NCBI GenBank assembly: GCA_009746045.1
Contig: RPFO01000072.1
Span: 827,620-891,619, forward strand
DNA length: 64,000 bases
Direction of reading: 5' to 3'
From: Mesostigma viride
Taxonomy: Eukaryota; Streptophyta; Mesostigmatophyceae; Mesostigmatales; Mesostigmataceae
In this document: in pieces, positions 13,501-22,231 of the stretch
How the letters are laid out: each line of letters starts with the position of its first letter
Numbering within the stretch: the first letter of the stretch is position 1
Program-made: the position numbers and the translations under genes
The notes under the pieces: generated by a model
What the model saw: only the letters and a program-made list of their open reading frames with translations
What the model was told of the DNA's origin: nothing
Databases searched by the model: none

Positions 13501-16500
13501 GCAGTTACACCCAGTACAGCCCATAGGGGTACCGTTGGTAAAAAGCAACCAAGGGGGTAGGAGTGGGCATACTACCTACTAATACCTACTAATATGGCCC
13601 CCAACCATGCCACACAATACATTTCCCTTCCACAATGATGGGGAAACATAACTGCATCATCACACTGCCCTTACATGGCACCTATGTGCAGGTGCCACCT
13701 TGTCCATGCACGTAGGTAACGTGGTACGGATACCCTACGTAAGGCATGCATTCTAGGAGGCAGCCACCAACAAACTAGTGATTTTAAGCCTATTTCAGCT
13801 TGCCCTAGCAAGGATAAACTAGGCCTAAGCTGCTATAGCTTGCCAGGTGATGGCCAGCACACCTGGTGGCACATGCTGACAATGGGAAGCTTCTACTCAC
13901 CGGCTACATGCTTGATGATGCCACAGAGACCAGCCAACTGCCTCACACTCATGCAATATGTGTGTGGGAAATGTATAACAAACATATATGGAGGTATTCA
14001 AACCCATACAGCATCTAAAACTTATCACCATCACACTGTGGCAGGTCAACTGACTGAGGGAAGCATCTAAGAAGGGTGTTTTAGAAAGGGGCCAGGCCAG
14101 GGTCAAGAAAGAGCATGAATAATGCAAAAAGAATGTGCTACACAAGCTAGAACGTATATATAAACGTCAAAAATCGATAGGAAAACGATGCTGAAGCTTT
14201 ACCAGGCATGGATGGCGTTACCTTGGCCCAGGCGGTGGCCGCAAAATGGCGCATTTCGGCACACCAAAGTTGTGCAGCATGGTCGCTGGATTCGGCGATT
14301 TCTGGCCACCCTTGCACGTTTACGACTACTATGTATCATAAAAAGTACAAAGAAACCAATATATCCTTTAAAATACGCCGGAAAGGTATTGCTGTCAACG
14401 TTTCTATCGTCCGGCCTGATCGCAGTTTTTTCCAGCAAGAACGCTGCCGACACCTATCAAATGGCATTCCCGCGAACCAAAAATTGGCCTGTGTGATCTT
14501 TAGGACGTATAAAATCAATTTCCTAAGTTTGGTCAAAAAATTCGAACGAAAACGTAAATGCCATGCGTGGGCGCAAGCCGCCATGGCCAGGTCGTCGTTT
14601 TCCGGAATGCACGTTGTACGTGAAAAAGTACCCTGACCCCTTGTACTTTGACCGGCCAGAACACCTCTATAACTTTGTCAGAAGTATGCAAACCCTAGTA
14701 CCATGCTGTGAGGAAAATTATAAACTTTCGATCTTCTCAGCTAAACGTTTCCTAATTCTCAATAGTTTTCGCGGCATTTGGTCCCCCGAGAAGGGGCCGA
14801 CGTGTCGGCTGTAACTCAGTTTTAGGCGGAAAATCGGCAGCCAGACCATTTAGGGGTTAATGTATGTCCAGGATGAAGTGCATGCCACATGGGTGGAGAT
14901 AACCAACAGTTGGAGTTCAACCTTACCTCGACTCATATTACTATGGGGTATGAACTTGTAAGAAAATACACAAAGTTGGCTGCTGTCACTTGTCACTGTT
15001 ATACGCCGTCATCTGTGGTGCGACTGAGGCAATACTTGGCAATCATGTTCAGCATGCTCTATTGAAACTGCAAGCAAACTTTCAGATCTGCATGGCTGAA
15101 CTCATTTGTGCTGCCTGTCGTGCATTACATATAAAAAATTAGCGCGAGAGTGACGCTAATTTATTGTCACTAGTTTGTGTTCAATCAAGGTGCAACTTAC
15201 TTGCAGCCAGCCTGCAGATGTTGCAAGTAAAGTGTTTGCTTACTTCCAGGTTAATATGAGCTCATTTGCATTGTTTAGTCCATGAAATGCTCCAAATGAC
15301 CGTATATGTGACGGTTGACAGCATCATTTCTGGCCATCCCGTCTCTGTCAGGGATACAACTTGGTACATGAGCTGAACATGTTATATTTAATGTGTCTGC
15401 CCATTTCCAGGTCAAACCAACGTTAATTGTGTTGTTTGTGGAATTAATTATGAATCAAACTGGCAATTTTTGGTGTTTTTATGCTGTTGGACGTCACCGA
15501 TCAGTGAGCACCAGGTGGCCAACCAAGGTGCAACTTGGCACAGTAAAACTAGGTATCATATATAAGGAAGCTTGCCACTAAATTTGACCATCATCTGAAT
15601 ATTAGTGCAGCTAGGAGGAATTAGATATTCCTTTTTTGGCACTTTCAGACCGTTGTGTTTGCATGGGACAGCCATAGAGCCACGAGACATCCTCTCCCGC
15701 ATAAAAACGTATGAAGTCTAAGTGGGGATAAGTCGTGCGTCACAGAGCTAGCTATTGAGGTACAGTGACAATAATCCTCCTGCTAGTATGCATTTAGTTC
15801 AGGACGTTACAATAGCGACAGCCTTGACTGCGCATCCATCATTACATGGCTATACCATTTATGTAGGAGTATAGTGTCTTTGTAGTAGTATACTGTAAAT
15901 GCCTAAACAATACTTTGATGCACGTGACGTTCCTGGTAGGCAACGTTCCTGGTGGTCTGCTCAGCTACTGTGTATGTGCACCATCCGTAACGATACCAAT
16001 GACTGTCATCACCCACCTGCAGATGTTCCAAAGTGATGACTCGCGCACGTCATCATCAATGAAACTGTAGTTGAGCTGAATCTCGACCGTGAGCAGGTCC
16101 GTCCGCCAGCCACAGTCCTCCGGGCAGCCAAAGCGACCATATCCTTTTGCTTCTAGATCATCACACACGCCATCCCCGCAATCACGGTCAATCCATATTT
16201 GCTCCACCGTGGCTGCCAGCCACTTGTGTACATCCATGATGCTTTGGTACTCGGTGAGCAGGCCGCCATTAATATTGCCATCATTGGGGAGCAAGTACGT
16301 CAGGCTCTTGTGGATGTCATAGGCCAGAAATGCGCGGCGCTGGTACAACAGGACGGCTGCGTAGAAAACGGTGAAGAATACGAAGCTCAGCAAGTTCACG
16401 TAGTCCCTGCGCCGCCTCAGAATCCCTCTGTATCGCTCACGCAGGCCGCTGAGCAGGCTGTAGAAGGCTGACTTCTCGTCGCTTTCTGCGGGATTGGCAC

Positions 16501-16903
16501 TAGGAACTTTTGTGTGGCCTCTTGTCGGTACTGGTGGAGGCCCTGGCCGTGAGGGACCGGCCACTCCCGGCTCGTCTGGGCAGCCGGGCTCGTCCTTGAT
16601 CCCACAACGTTGCGAGGCGTTGCTTGAATCAAAACCATACGCGGTGACTGCTGGCTCTCCTGCCATGGACAGCTGAGAATGGAATAGTACCGGTCCTTGG
16701 ACGTCGATTGCAGCACCGGAGGCTGAAAGGTTGGGATGTGAGGAGCCGGGAATGTCCGACAACACCCGCTTGGGCGATAATCCGGCGACGGGTTCGTGGT
16801 CACGAGGATCCTCCGGAAATGACATTCGGGAGTTGAACGACTTTATAGCCAGAAATCCGTCCAAACTTTCGACAGGCTTTTCGTGTCGCGCGCGTTTGCC
16901 CAT
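1544..16903 (-). CDS. Single-pass N-terminal membrane protein with Cys-rich ectodomain (algal polycystin-like/LNR-type family), 3 visible exons, 3' end incomplete
   Basis: Exon 1 is 16903-16017 (ATG to donor CAG|GTGGGT): 295 codons with a Ser/Pro-rich cytosolic-looking N-terminus, one hydrophobic segment (VNLLSFVFFTVFYAAVLLYQ) and the cluster CGDGVCDD...GRFGCPEDCG. Exon 2 begins at 2568 after a CAG acceptor and completes the split Ser codon in frame. It carries a YLPENERWEFCLL segment, which in the algal family follows the Cys cluster, and probably ends near 2038 (AG|GTGCGA). A third Cys-rich exon, 1861-1544 (CAG acceptor, donor CTG|GTAGGT), has an open frame ending in a hydrophobic stretch. 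Its phase does not match the exon-2 donor I chose, so one boundary is wrong or an exon is missing. In this family such N-termini precede further membrane segments, which would lie left of 1544. The channel/receptor role is inference. Intron 1 (16016-2569) is 13.4 kb and contains transposons. Confidence 0.6.
2713..2717. repeat. 5-bp target-site duplication, left copy (CAGGC)
   Basis: CAGGC directly precedes the 5' LTR and is repeated at 10236-10240 directly after the 3' LTR. A 5-bp duplication is typical of LTR-element integration and fixes the element ends at 2718 and 10235. Confidence 0.85.
2718..3096 (+). repeat. 5' LTR
   Basis: Starts AGTTAGTCTAAG and ends GCATAACT, so the termini form the inverted pair AGTTA/TAACT instead of the usual TG...CA. 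It contains palindromes at 2852-2869 (CCGGTAC/GTACCGG), about 2939-2953 (AAGTTA/TAACTT) and 2964-2992 (CTGGCCAGCC/GGCTGGCCAG), which could act as regulatory or packaging structures. It should contain the element promoter; I see no clear TATA box. Confidence 0.9.
3206..4507 (+). pseudogene. Retrotransposon 5' ORF (gag N-terminal part), frame broken several times
   Basis: An ATG in good context (ACCAATGGC) at 3206 opens a Ser/Glu-rich protein. Coding-like sequence then continues in successive frames: 3206 to about 3570, about 3570-3900, about 3900-4150, and 4163-4507. The later parts are highly charged and helical (REKEAQRRLAAFKAEREKK; YRRKLAAWEASVGRLERRML) and look like a coiled coil. The frame changes could be true decay, sequencing indels in GC-rich DNA, or short introns; AAG|GTGAGG at about 4155 is a possible donor. 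The function is presumably structural (Gag-like), inferred from position only. Confidence 0.5.
4447..5664 (+). CDS. Gag-like capsid protein of the LTR retrotransposon
   Basis: The open frame (first in-frame ATG near 4903) encodes a polar N-terminus with a polyglutamine run (CAG/CAA repeat about 4833-4869). A compact helical domain follows, from DKLVFPGLPEGHTQDEARE to DKWEDFRKAMAYVQQCLEPF, which looks like a copia-type Gag core. It should form the particle shell and bind element RNA. The Gly/Asn/Lys-rich tail expected before the zinc knuckle is present but lies in two other frames after the G-runs at about 5598 and 5645, so Gag and Pol were probably one frame or are linked by frameshifting. 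The start is uncertain: translation probably begins upstream at 3206. Confidence 0.7.
   Translation: MSQPTHTISNRDGTAARTRVTHRGEPGPATLSHREDIRRQLQLAQQMLDEGRELTPGEHGRLADTVARLVASLKPTKRRAPGRRASHSKNAGGTRGTRGRMTGEGGQPGRGGHGTQESAPTRHEGGERQQQQQQQQQQQQQPQPAGTTTTSNMALNRPRFDPKKKEDKLVFPGLPEGHTQDEAREWLFKLSHAYASDNVRDWFASLRASTPIHQSAKPIQQLVQLYQKRASSGVDVAENVLWAQFMVDLRALVTTGEHLEVLKGFQWIEAYKVNKRDYVSDNKKYVMYIEGDEELKKLNAKYLVHLWLQKAELDPTTLSVILAGLKDKWEDFRKAMAYVQQCLEPFAAAAKEGKVKQVKGEEASGTGLSKKQMQSLVAQVKAVMGGIKTKTTKVGEVETRGGKEQ
5738..9472 (+). CDS. Pol polyprotein: zinc knuckle - integrase - protease - reverse transcriptase - RNase H
   Basis: The frame is open for 1,244 codons; its first codon is TTG, so it is probably expressed as a Gag-Pol fusion. 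Domains in order (codon numbers): CCHC knuckle CTRCLCKGHLKDDC near 10-23; a second Cys/His cluster near 36-52; integrase with HHCC finger about 148-182 and likely catalytic D203, D258 and E288; a C-terminal module (FEVGDHVLFF...WHGPAVVTKI) resembling the Gypsy GPY/F region; a retropepsin-like fold around 565-650 with active-site triplet DTQ at 570-572 and a later LLGEPF; RT with D849 in motif A and HGDD (D943, D944) as motif C; RNase H about 1090-1235. It would copy element RNA into DNA and integrate it. The protease triplet and HGDD deviate from DTG/DSG and YVDD, so activity is uncertain. Confidence 0.9.
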   Translation: MPHDPTKHCTRCLCKGHLKDDCWKGKPDYGSDVDVCPGCWKTRHPIAAGARCTAPRHNKTTPGRYNRAGAADQGDTCKLPSPFFTNGFLLPSVCQVLPECDDVDWEVAYDMTLSHMMRDPTIASLSAAAEKVITYGALAEQLHKVMGHEAVAERLANKIQGHDLEQMCRHVRKHCEQCQLYAPKPRKWHVATPPLARGKLVGDVIHVVKDTVYYLVIKDAWSRFVVVEPLPGMDKEQLHRALQIALARFHPIEKVMLDQQFLCIQDRNDLPKIEVSGAQDHERQGLVERTMRAIRDVIRKMPSRLADSGSYADRASWAAGVTTQLNAKPIMSSPFGEITPTGLQSGSYASEVHTHYNTQRQHLAKLLAKKDKNNARPVFEVGDHVLFFREGDRGRAHSARWHGPAVVTKIHEEGTAVTIQHDRERVVSKHRLKLYYPPLADVSGVEFLDMDSEQESGGLISPNELAKDVIDASTSTTVEAPVFLSSAAPLQPNSPPGQEDGAQGEQQVAPPSHLEESQNRADPVVPRKSFAEILKALHKAHNTKAVVATGTAQVNAVGDAGQDPSILAVDTQAQVSIISAEAVSGLKMKASPWARVSDFSGKTKMQVKGQVSIQILGMPTPFQVVEGYSGNALLGEPFVSYPGVVISAGRLSVAGVGQVPLDHFKIPLSQISTGLDAAINAVKPKYLPGQEPCVEDLIHSQKLHPSAFGLGRWDVASMSPLSYDDIVRDCQTQIGFLKWLEAFTKAREEWVVPDARSPTHTPPVTPLDAMPAGAKKLRLKFVCKHKPQADGGPPIFHARPCVTEFRGSTELTEAELYTPGIQQTSLKVLLSLFLHQLNTGKDYVCKATDIKRAFLKGDPAIAQQVWRGQVYVVNTPKVWHRDIVQPLLRPNLGVEGLQSAPKIFRLSAQEVFMKLGATYDDIDPCLFVIPHPDGMMMFVWHGDDQLISGPRAAVDAFIAQVSASFEIGKQLELGKEPVKFCGMMLELLQQQGSWVCSMQASAEYIKSCLDVLPVHITPDMCPTIRGKLGWLCATCAPHLAFVSRVDDEVLQEVGARAIKQLLHDGPPLMLHSLDLFTPIHITCMMDSSMESRVVTKVQAREAGLFFLHNQGGKKSLVSWFSRLHKRKAVSSNVAECRAVVSSVLHARYLNHLLVWLQHQAGSSAGVKAHLLTDSQSIISFLANPLAVHSDLDWIVLKQECKYLESKAHVRDKDNAADALTKVPQAAGPQYQVLYGLMNPGYSLK
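9849..9856 (+). other. Polypurine tract before the 3' LTR
   Basis: AAAGTGGG directly abuts the first base of the 3' LTR, the expected position for plus-strand priming. An AATAAA lies at 9611-9616 between the pol stop and the LTR. Confidence 0.55.
9857..10235 (+). repeat. 3' LTR
   Basis: It is 379 bp and matches the 5' LTR except for four substitutions that I can see (near 9917, 10177, 10185 and 10223). It has the same AGTTA...TAACT ends and is followed by the CAGGC duplication at 10236-10240. Confidence 0.9.
10241..13153. other. Intron sequence without recognised genes
   Basis: This lies inside the large intron of the membrane-protein gene. I found no ORF with recognisable content. From about 11,930 to 12,860 the composition is skewed to CA/CCA-rich, TGCCAC-like degenerate repeats, which look like an old decayed satellite. 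Confidence 0.4.
13158..14856. mobile_element. Non-autonomous piggyBac-like DNA element, TTAA-flanked
   Basis: TTAA at 13154-13157 and at 14857-14860 flank inverted ends CCCCTAAATGG and CCATTTAGGGG. Further in, a GTCGGCTGTAACT-type motif occurs near both ends (left TCGGCTGTAACTTC; right GTCGGCTGTAACTC, not inverted). TTAA duplications with C-run termini are the hallmark of piggyBac elements. The 1.7-kb interior holds no transposase-like ORF, so it is a deletion derivative or MITE. It sits in the 13.4-kb intron beside the retrotransposon. Confidence 0.7.
14861..16016. other. Intron 1 proximal part, no gene seen
   Basis: No coding content is recognisable. A short stem TTAGCG...CGCTAA occurs near 15,138-15,160. 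The donor of intron 1 (GTGGGT on the minus strand) is at 16016-16011. Confidence 0.3.
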
Positions 16904-17460
16904 GATAAGTTTGATCACTCCTCGATTTCATCAACACTGTGGATACGACGGCCGCGTCCCCCATGATTGCAGGCCAGGCAATCCTTTTTCACTTTCCCAA
17001 TGCAGGGCGCGATCGCAATTACTAAATATAAATTGAAAATGATGATTACTTACAAATGATAATTACTATATATATGCAGCCTCCGGTGTGCTTTGTCACG
17101 AATTAATCTTAATTAGTGAGCAACGAATATCACGCTGGAGTAGAAAGGTAATCAGATCAGTCAACCGTAACGTCTTCGACCAGTTTGTGTACGAACGCTC
17201 GGGGGAAGATACTCAGCGGGGACATGTACGGTTGCATAATTGGAGACACCCGCGTTGGTACAACAGCGTGGTGAATCATAGCAAACGATGCTAGGGGATT
17301 TTAATGCTAGGTGATTTTAATCTGGACATGTCGGCGCATCCTCAATCACGTACAAACCCCTTTCACGAACAGCTACTAGAGCTTGTCCACTTTTGGTGGT
17401 AAGCAGTGCGCCATTTCGTTTATTGCCACAGACGACGACCGACATCATTCTGTCTAGTAA
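16904..17460. promoter_or_regulatory. Intergenic region between divergent genes
   Basis: It separates the minus-strand membrane-protein start (16903) from the plus-strand Vma12 gene (18358) and should contain at least the former's promoter. An AT-rich stretch with TATATATA lies at about 17,069-17,076. No specific element can be assigned with confidence. Confidence 0.3.
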
Positions 17461-17840
17461 GGCCGGGTCCACACGGGCAAAACTCACAGGGAAAACTGGC
17501 CGGGGAAAACCTCTCGGCACGGGTCGGCGCGCGGTTACAGATAGTATCAGAGAGGCCAGGGGGCGAAGTGCCGAAAGTAACCGTCAAAACCTCTGTTTCC
17601 CGCCCGGGATTTTCGCATTCCTGCGGGAAAAATTTTGCCTGGCGAGGCCTCGCCAGGCAAAATTTTTCCCGCAGGAATGCGAAAATCCCGGGCGGGAACC
17701 AGACTGGACCGGTTACAGGAGGGTATCAGGAGGTATCAGGTACTTGATTCTATTTGTAACCACCGTCGGCGCGGGACAGCCCGCGAAAGTTTCCCAACCC
17801 GGCCAGTTTGCCCGTGAGTTTTGCCCGTGTGGACCCGGCC
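17461..17840. mobile_element. PIF/Harbinger-like MITE, 380 bp, TAA duplication
   Basis: Ends GGCCGGGTCCACACGGGCAA and its inverted copy (to 17840) match over about 26 bp, with imperfect similarity further in. TAA flanks both sides (17458-17460 and 17841-17843). A 3-bp TAA/TTA duplication with GGCC/GGG-type ends fits PIF/Harbinger elements. There is no coding sequence. The centre is a separate 102-bp perfect palindrome, and the element lies about 520 bp upstream of the Vma12 start codon. Confidence 0.7.
17597..17698. repeat. 102-bp perfect palindrome (no loop)
   Basis: The 51-base arms 17597-17647 and 17648-17698 are exact reverse complements with no spacer; the centre reads GGCGAGGCCTCGCC. 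Transcribed, it would form a long perfect hairpin of the size used for small-RNA precursors; on DNA it could extrude as a cruciform. Confidence 0.9.
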
Positions 17841-18357
17841 TAAAACTCGGAAGTCCTTCCGGCCAGCCACTTGGACGACGACTGTAACTCGGAACCTTCC
17901 TTTCCTCCAACTGGACGACGGAACCCATTTTGATCGGACCAATAGGCACCTTACCGTCAAAACTAGGACGACGGGGACGACGGAACGAGCAAATGGCTGA
18001 TGGGCCCTGGCTGATACTCATTTCCCTTTTCACCTCTCTGGTCCATAATTGGATAATAAATATACCCATTTCCCTGAAAAATATGGCTGATGGGGGCCTG
18101 GGGCCAGGGGCACCCCTCCTACACCACGAACAGGCGTTGAACCTCCACAACGCCAAGAAAAAATCATGGCATTAATCTTGCAGTACTGGGTCAAAACGCG
18201 ACGAGCGAATAAAACAATTCTCCAGGCCTGTTGCTAATTTATGGGTATTATACCATAGTGTAACAAAAGGCTCGATGGTCTTCTCTATACAGGCTTGACC
18301 AGCCATTCCGGGGAGAACTACCCGAGCATGAATTATTCGCAAGTATGATTTGGGATC

Positions 18358-21300
18358 ATGGCAGGAATGGTCGCCCAGGAATCTCTTTGCGTTAGAAGCA
18401 CAGAGAGAATCCGAAACTGTTTGAGGCAAGCCACGTCTCTCGCAACCAGCGGCGAGAGCCTCCGCGTGCAATTACAGAGATGCGCCGATGGAACTGACGC
18501 CGTAGATGGGTCCCCTGTCCCCTTCTCGCTGCTGCGGCAGGCAGTTAGTCTCCTGCGCGACGCTAAAGTAGCCGGCGACCACACTTGGGTTCACCGGGTA
18601 GTCGCTGGTAGCGGCGTGGTATTTAATTCTCCGGGATCAGCACCGCGGGTACGTAAGTAGACTGCAGGATGATGGGTATTTTGGGTTTGCTCGTATCCGC
18701 CATAGCAGCATGCCTATCTCCAAATGTGTTCATCAACTAGACGCGACACTCTACTTTGCTCTCGGGGCGATGGGGGAGGTGAGAATGCGCACGTGTTGGA
18801 GACTTTTCGGTCAGCTGAGCGGTTAGCGCACTTGACCTCCCGACTGCAGTTACCAGAACGGAGATCTGGGTCCTCGGCCCCTGCCATGCGCCCGTGACGT
18901 CATCCGTGCAGAACCCCGAGCTTCAGAAACGGCTCGACGCGATCCAGGACACGCTGGACAAGAAGGCGTACGCCAGCATGGTCAAGGACGTGGCCAAGAG
19001 CGGCCCCTTCCCCGGGCAAGACTCTATTTCGGGAGAAGCGCAGGACCCCATCGAGATGACGTCGTTCCGTCACTCGCTATCTTTCGGTACGCCGCCCGCG
19101 TGTGCGCAGGCCACCAAGACACTGCCGTGGTCGTGTGCCATGCACAATGTCAAGGGCTGTGGTCGCGTCGCGTGCGTTCGAGCCCAGAATTCCCAGGATG
19201 ATCCTGTCCGAGCGGCGCCGTGAAGTGCCATGCATGCGGGCAGCTAGCTTCCTCCTTGCCCCACGAAACCCGCGTGCTCGACTCATGTTTTCTATGGACA
19301 TAGCACCCTAACACCGTTTTCTCCCCCCTGGCAGTGAAGTTGGTGTTGATTCTTTCCTAGATGACGATCCGTTTGAGAGCCCCTCTGTTACATGGTTGCG
19401 GCACTTTCCCAGGATGAATGCTTGTTGCGGCACTTTTGTAGGCGATCGGCCCTGCGTGGAGGCGCGTCCACAGCTCACAGTATACTAGTATGGAGGTAGC
19501 GTCCGTGTGGGCTCTGAGCGCACTTGCCATATTGCCGGTGCACAGTTGTGCGGTGACTGGGGCTGTCAGCGGAATGTAGTTCACACGGTATGCATCAACC
19601 ACACCTGTTCATTATTACGGTACTTGCGAGCATGCAGTTCACACGGTATGCATCAACCACACCTGTTCATTATTAGGGTACTTGCGAGCATGCAGTTCAC
19701 ACGGTATGCATCAACCACACCTGTTCATTATTAGGGTACTTGCGAGCATGCAGTTCACACGGTATGCATCAACCACACCTGTTCATTATTAGGGTACTTG
19801 CGAGCATGCAGTTCACCGTATGGTATGTATCAACCACACCTGTTCATTATTAGGGTACTTGCGAGCATGTAGTTCACCCCCCCACCGCTCCCCACCACTC
19901 CCCACCACTCCCCACCACTCCCCACAACTCCCCATCCCTCCCATTATTCCCCATTGTGCAACCCATGCTTTCCCCGCGGGCAACGAGGAGCGGCAGTGTG
20001 CCATGCCATGAAGCACAGTCCGTGCACGGTAGCACAGGCAGGCCAGGGTGTGGGACGCGGGACACCACGGGGGAGCGGGATGTGGGGAAAAAAAAAATGG
20101 GTGCCCACGGTCTGTGTGTTGGGGCATCAGCGGCTAGGATTGACACGTCTTGAATGGAGTGTGGCGGTGCTGCGGAGAGGATAGCCCCCACCCCACCCTC
20201 AGGGTGTCATGAAACCAATGGGGTGGGATCAGGCTGCCTGAGCAGGCCCGTGCGATGTCATACACATGATTGGTATGCTAGTTGCCAACGGACTGGTGAA
20301 TTGACGCTGCCTGCGTGCCTCCAAGTTTTTGTATTGCACACTCCCCACCATGGCCTAGTGCATGCTCTCCTCCGTCACCAGCGCAAGCAAGCATCAACTG
20401 CTGTCGTGTTTCACTGCCCACCCAGCGTAGATGCATGCATGCCGTGCATCGCTGTCCTTGGCTGCACTGTCGCGATGTAATTATTGGAATAATTGTCCCC
20501 CGTTTGTTCCGTTTGTACATTCCTTCCTCACTCTCCCCTCACCCCCCCTCTTGTTTTGTTTGTCTTCCCCTTCCCTCCCTCTTTCCTCGGCCCCCCGTCC
20601 CCCCCTGCCTGCCTATCGTTCATGCTCCCCCCTGCAACAGGCACGCACGTGCTGGTGGCCATGGGTACACTGTACGCCTTCGGTCACTATGTGGGCCGGC
20701 ATCTGTCCAGCGACCCCGCCATTGTGAGCTTTACGTTCATGTGTGGGAGTGTGCATGTGTCGCGGTGGATGCTGCGCCCTGTAGAAACTGCTGAAAATGC
20801 CAAGTATCAACGAGTGTGGTGGTGGGTGGTGAGTGTTACGGCCTGGTGCCCCTTTGTGGGCAGGCGTGGGAGTGACGACAGGCGCATGCCGTGCTGCACC
20901 CACGCAAGTTGATCTTGCTGTACTACGCACTCCTACATGGTGTTTGTCACGGTGCTTCCATGGGGCACGAGGGGGCCACACAAGGGGGCCACACAAAGGG
21001 GCCACGCCGTGGGTGCAGGCGAGGTGTCCTGGCAAGGCCACACCGTTCCTGCCCAACAAGCGCACGGGCTAACAAGGGAGGGTGCCAGCGAGGGTGCTTG
21101 CAACCACGCGGCTGTGTCGTGTAGATGTGCTAGCACCCGACATGCCGTCTGTCTTAAGGTTTAGATGTGCATGGGGATGCGGGGGGACACCGGTGGGAAG
21201 CCCACCTGTGAGCCTGGCCCTCGCGTTGCTTGCAGGGGTCCTTGTGATGCTATAAATAGCGGGCAGTGGCGTGGCACCACCCCATGGTAGTCACGTGCCA

Positions 21301-22231
21301 GAGGGCCCTCGGCAGCTGGTTTGCTCGCGCTTCGTACATGAGTTGCATGTCATCATTTCGTGCCGCCTGTGAAATGATCTCAGGCCAGGACGTCTGCCTC
21401 GTCCGCGCACCCGCGGGTCATTGTAGGAAAGTAGTGTACTGTAAGGTCTCTCATCGCATGGCGTACGAGATCTTCTTGTGGGGTGGGGGGAAGGAGATCA
21501 GAGCCACGGGTCTACGATTAAGGGCTATGGGATGCCCATGTTGAGGTGAGGTGAATCGGGTGAACGTGGTTCGATAGCGATGCAGAGACGGTCGCATGGG
21601 CAGATGTTAGAGCGGCCGGTAGGGGGTAGAGCGGCCGCTATGGGTTAGAGTAGTCGGTGGGGAAACTGTGGGAAGCCAGGGCTGGGTTCATCGGCGGTGC
21701 GGCCGCTGTGCCAATTGTTTTGTTGTCCCGACTGCCTGTCTGTGAGTAGACTAGTCTGGAGATGGATACGCGGGTGTGGTGAGGTGGCACGTCGGTTTCG
21801 GCCAGGGTGAGGGAGAGGGAGTCGTGCGGTTGTGGTGACGGACACCTGGCTGCATCAGCCTGCCCACCTTTGCTTTTACACTCAACTTCAGATGCAAGTC
21901 TGTGGCCCATACCGTAGGCGGTCCATAGACCACAAGTCTCTACCCTTCGCTCTCTCGCCAGTGATTGCAGGCACTTGTGGCGACTGTGCTTGAGGGGTTA
22001 CAACCAGCCCAACCTGACCTGGCCCCCTCTCGGCTGTTTGGTGCCGTTCCCCTTACTGGCCGTTTGGTGCCCATCCCCCTGTTGGCCGTTTCATGCCCGT
22101 CGTCTGTGTCCAACTTGGCGGTGCCCATGGATCCCCAGCATGCGCTGGGGGGCGTGCTGGGCCTGGTGGCCGCGTTGCTCGCAGAGGTGCTCCTCTTTGT
22201 CATCCGATCCTCGCCGATGAAGGAGTACTGA
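18358..22231 (+). CDS. VMA12: V-ATPase assembly factor Vma12 / TMEM199, 4 exons
   Basis: Exons: 18358-18648, 18912-19086, 20641-20723, 22139-22231; phases agree (0, 1, 0) and give 213 residues, close to human TMEM199 (about 208). The first half ends with a FSLLRQAVSLLRDAKVAGD helix and an HRVVAGSGVVFNSPGSAPR segment. The next exon starts exactly at NPELQKRLDAIQDTL and continues AYASMVKDV, the family's core. Two membrane segments follow: THVLVAMGTLYAFGHYVG, and ALGGVLGLVAALLAEVLLFV, which contains the conserved AE, then a short tail ending SSPMKEY. The protein family acts in the ER membrane, helping assemble the proton-pumping V0 sector of the vacuolar ATPase. Introns hold a tRNA-like sequence, a 58-bp satellite and pyrimidine tracts. 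The start is the first ATG (ATCATGGCA); a second in-frame ATG follows three codons later. Confidence 0.85.
18811..18885 (+). ncRNA. tRNA-like sequence (tRNA relic or SINE head) in VMA12 intron 1
   Basis: GTCAGCTGAGCGGTTAGCGC closely resembles a tRNA D-arm/A-box. About 40 bases later, CTGGGTCCTCGGCCC sits at B-box spacing but has lost the GGTTCGA core. The acceptor stem does not pair well, so a functional tRNA is unlikely. A tRNA-derived SINE head or a tRNA pseudogene fits better. It ends about 25 bases before the exon-2 acceptor. Confidence 0.4.
19579..19872. repeat. 58-bp tandem repeat, about 5 copies (VMA12 intron 2)
   Basis: Units begin GTTCACACGGTATGCATC and contain CACCTGTTCATTATTAG. 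Copies start near 19579, 19637, 19695, 19753 and 19811, with the last one diverged. A CCCCACCACT-type decamer repeat follows directly at about 19,877-19,935. Confidence 0.9.
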
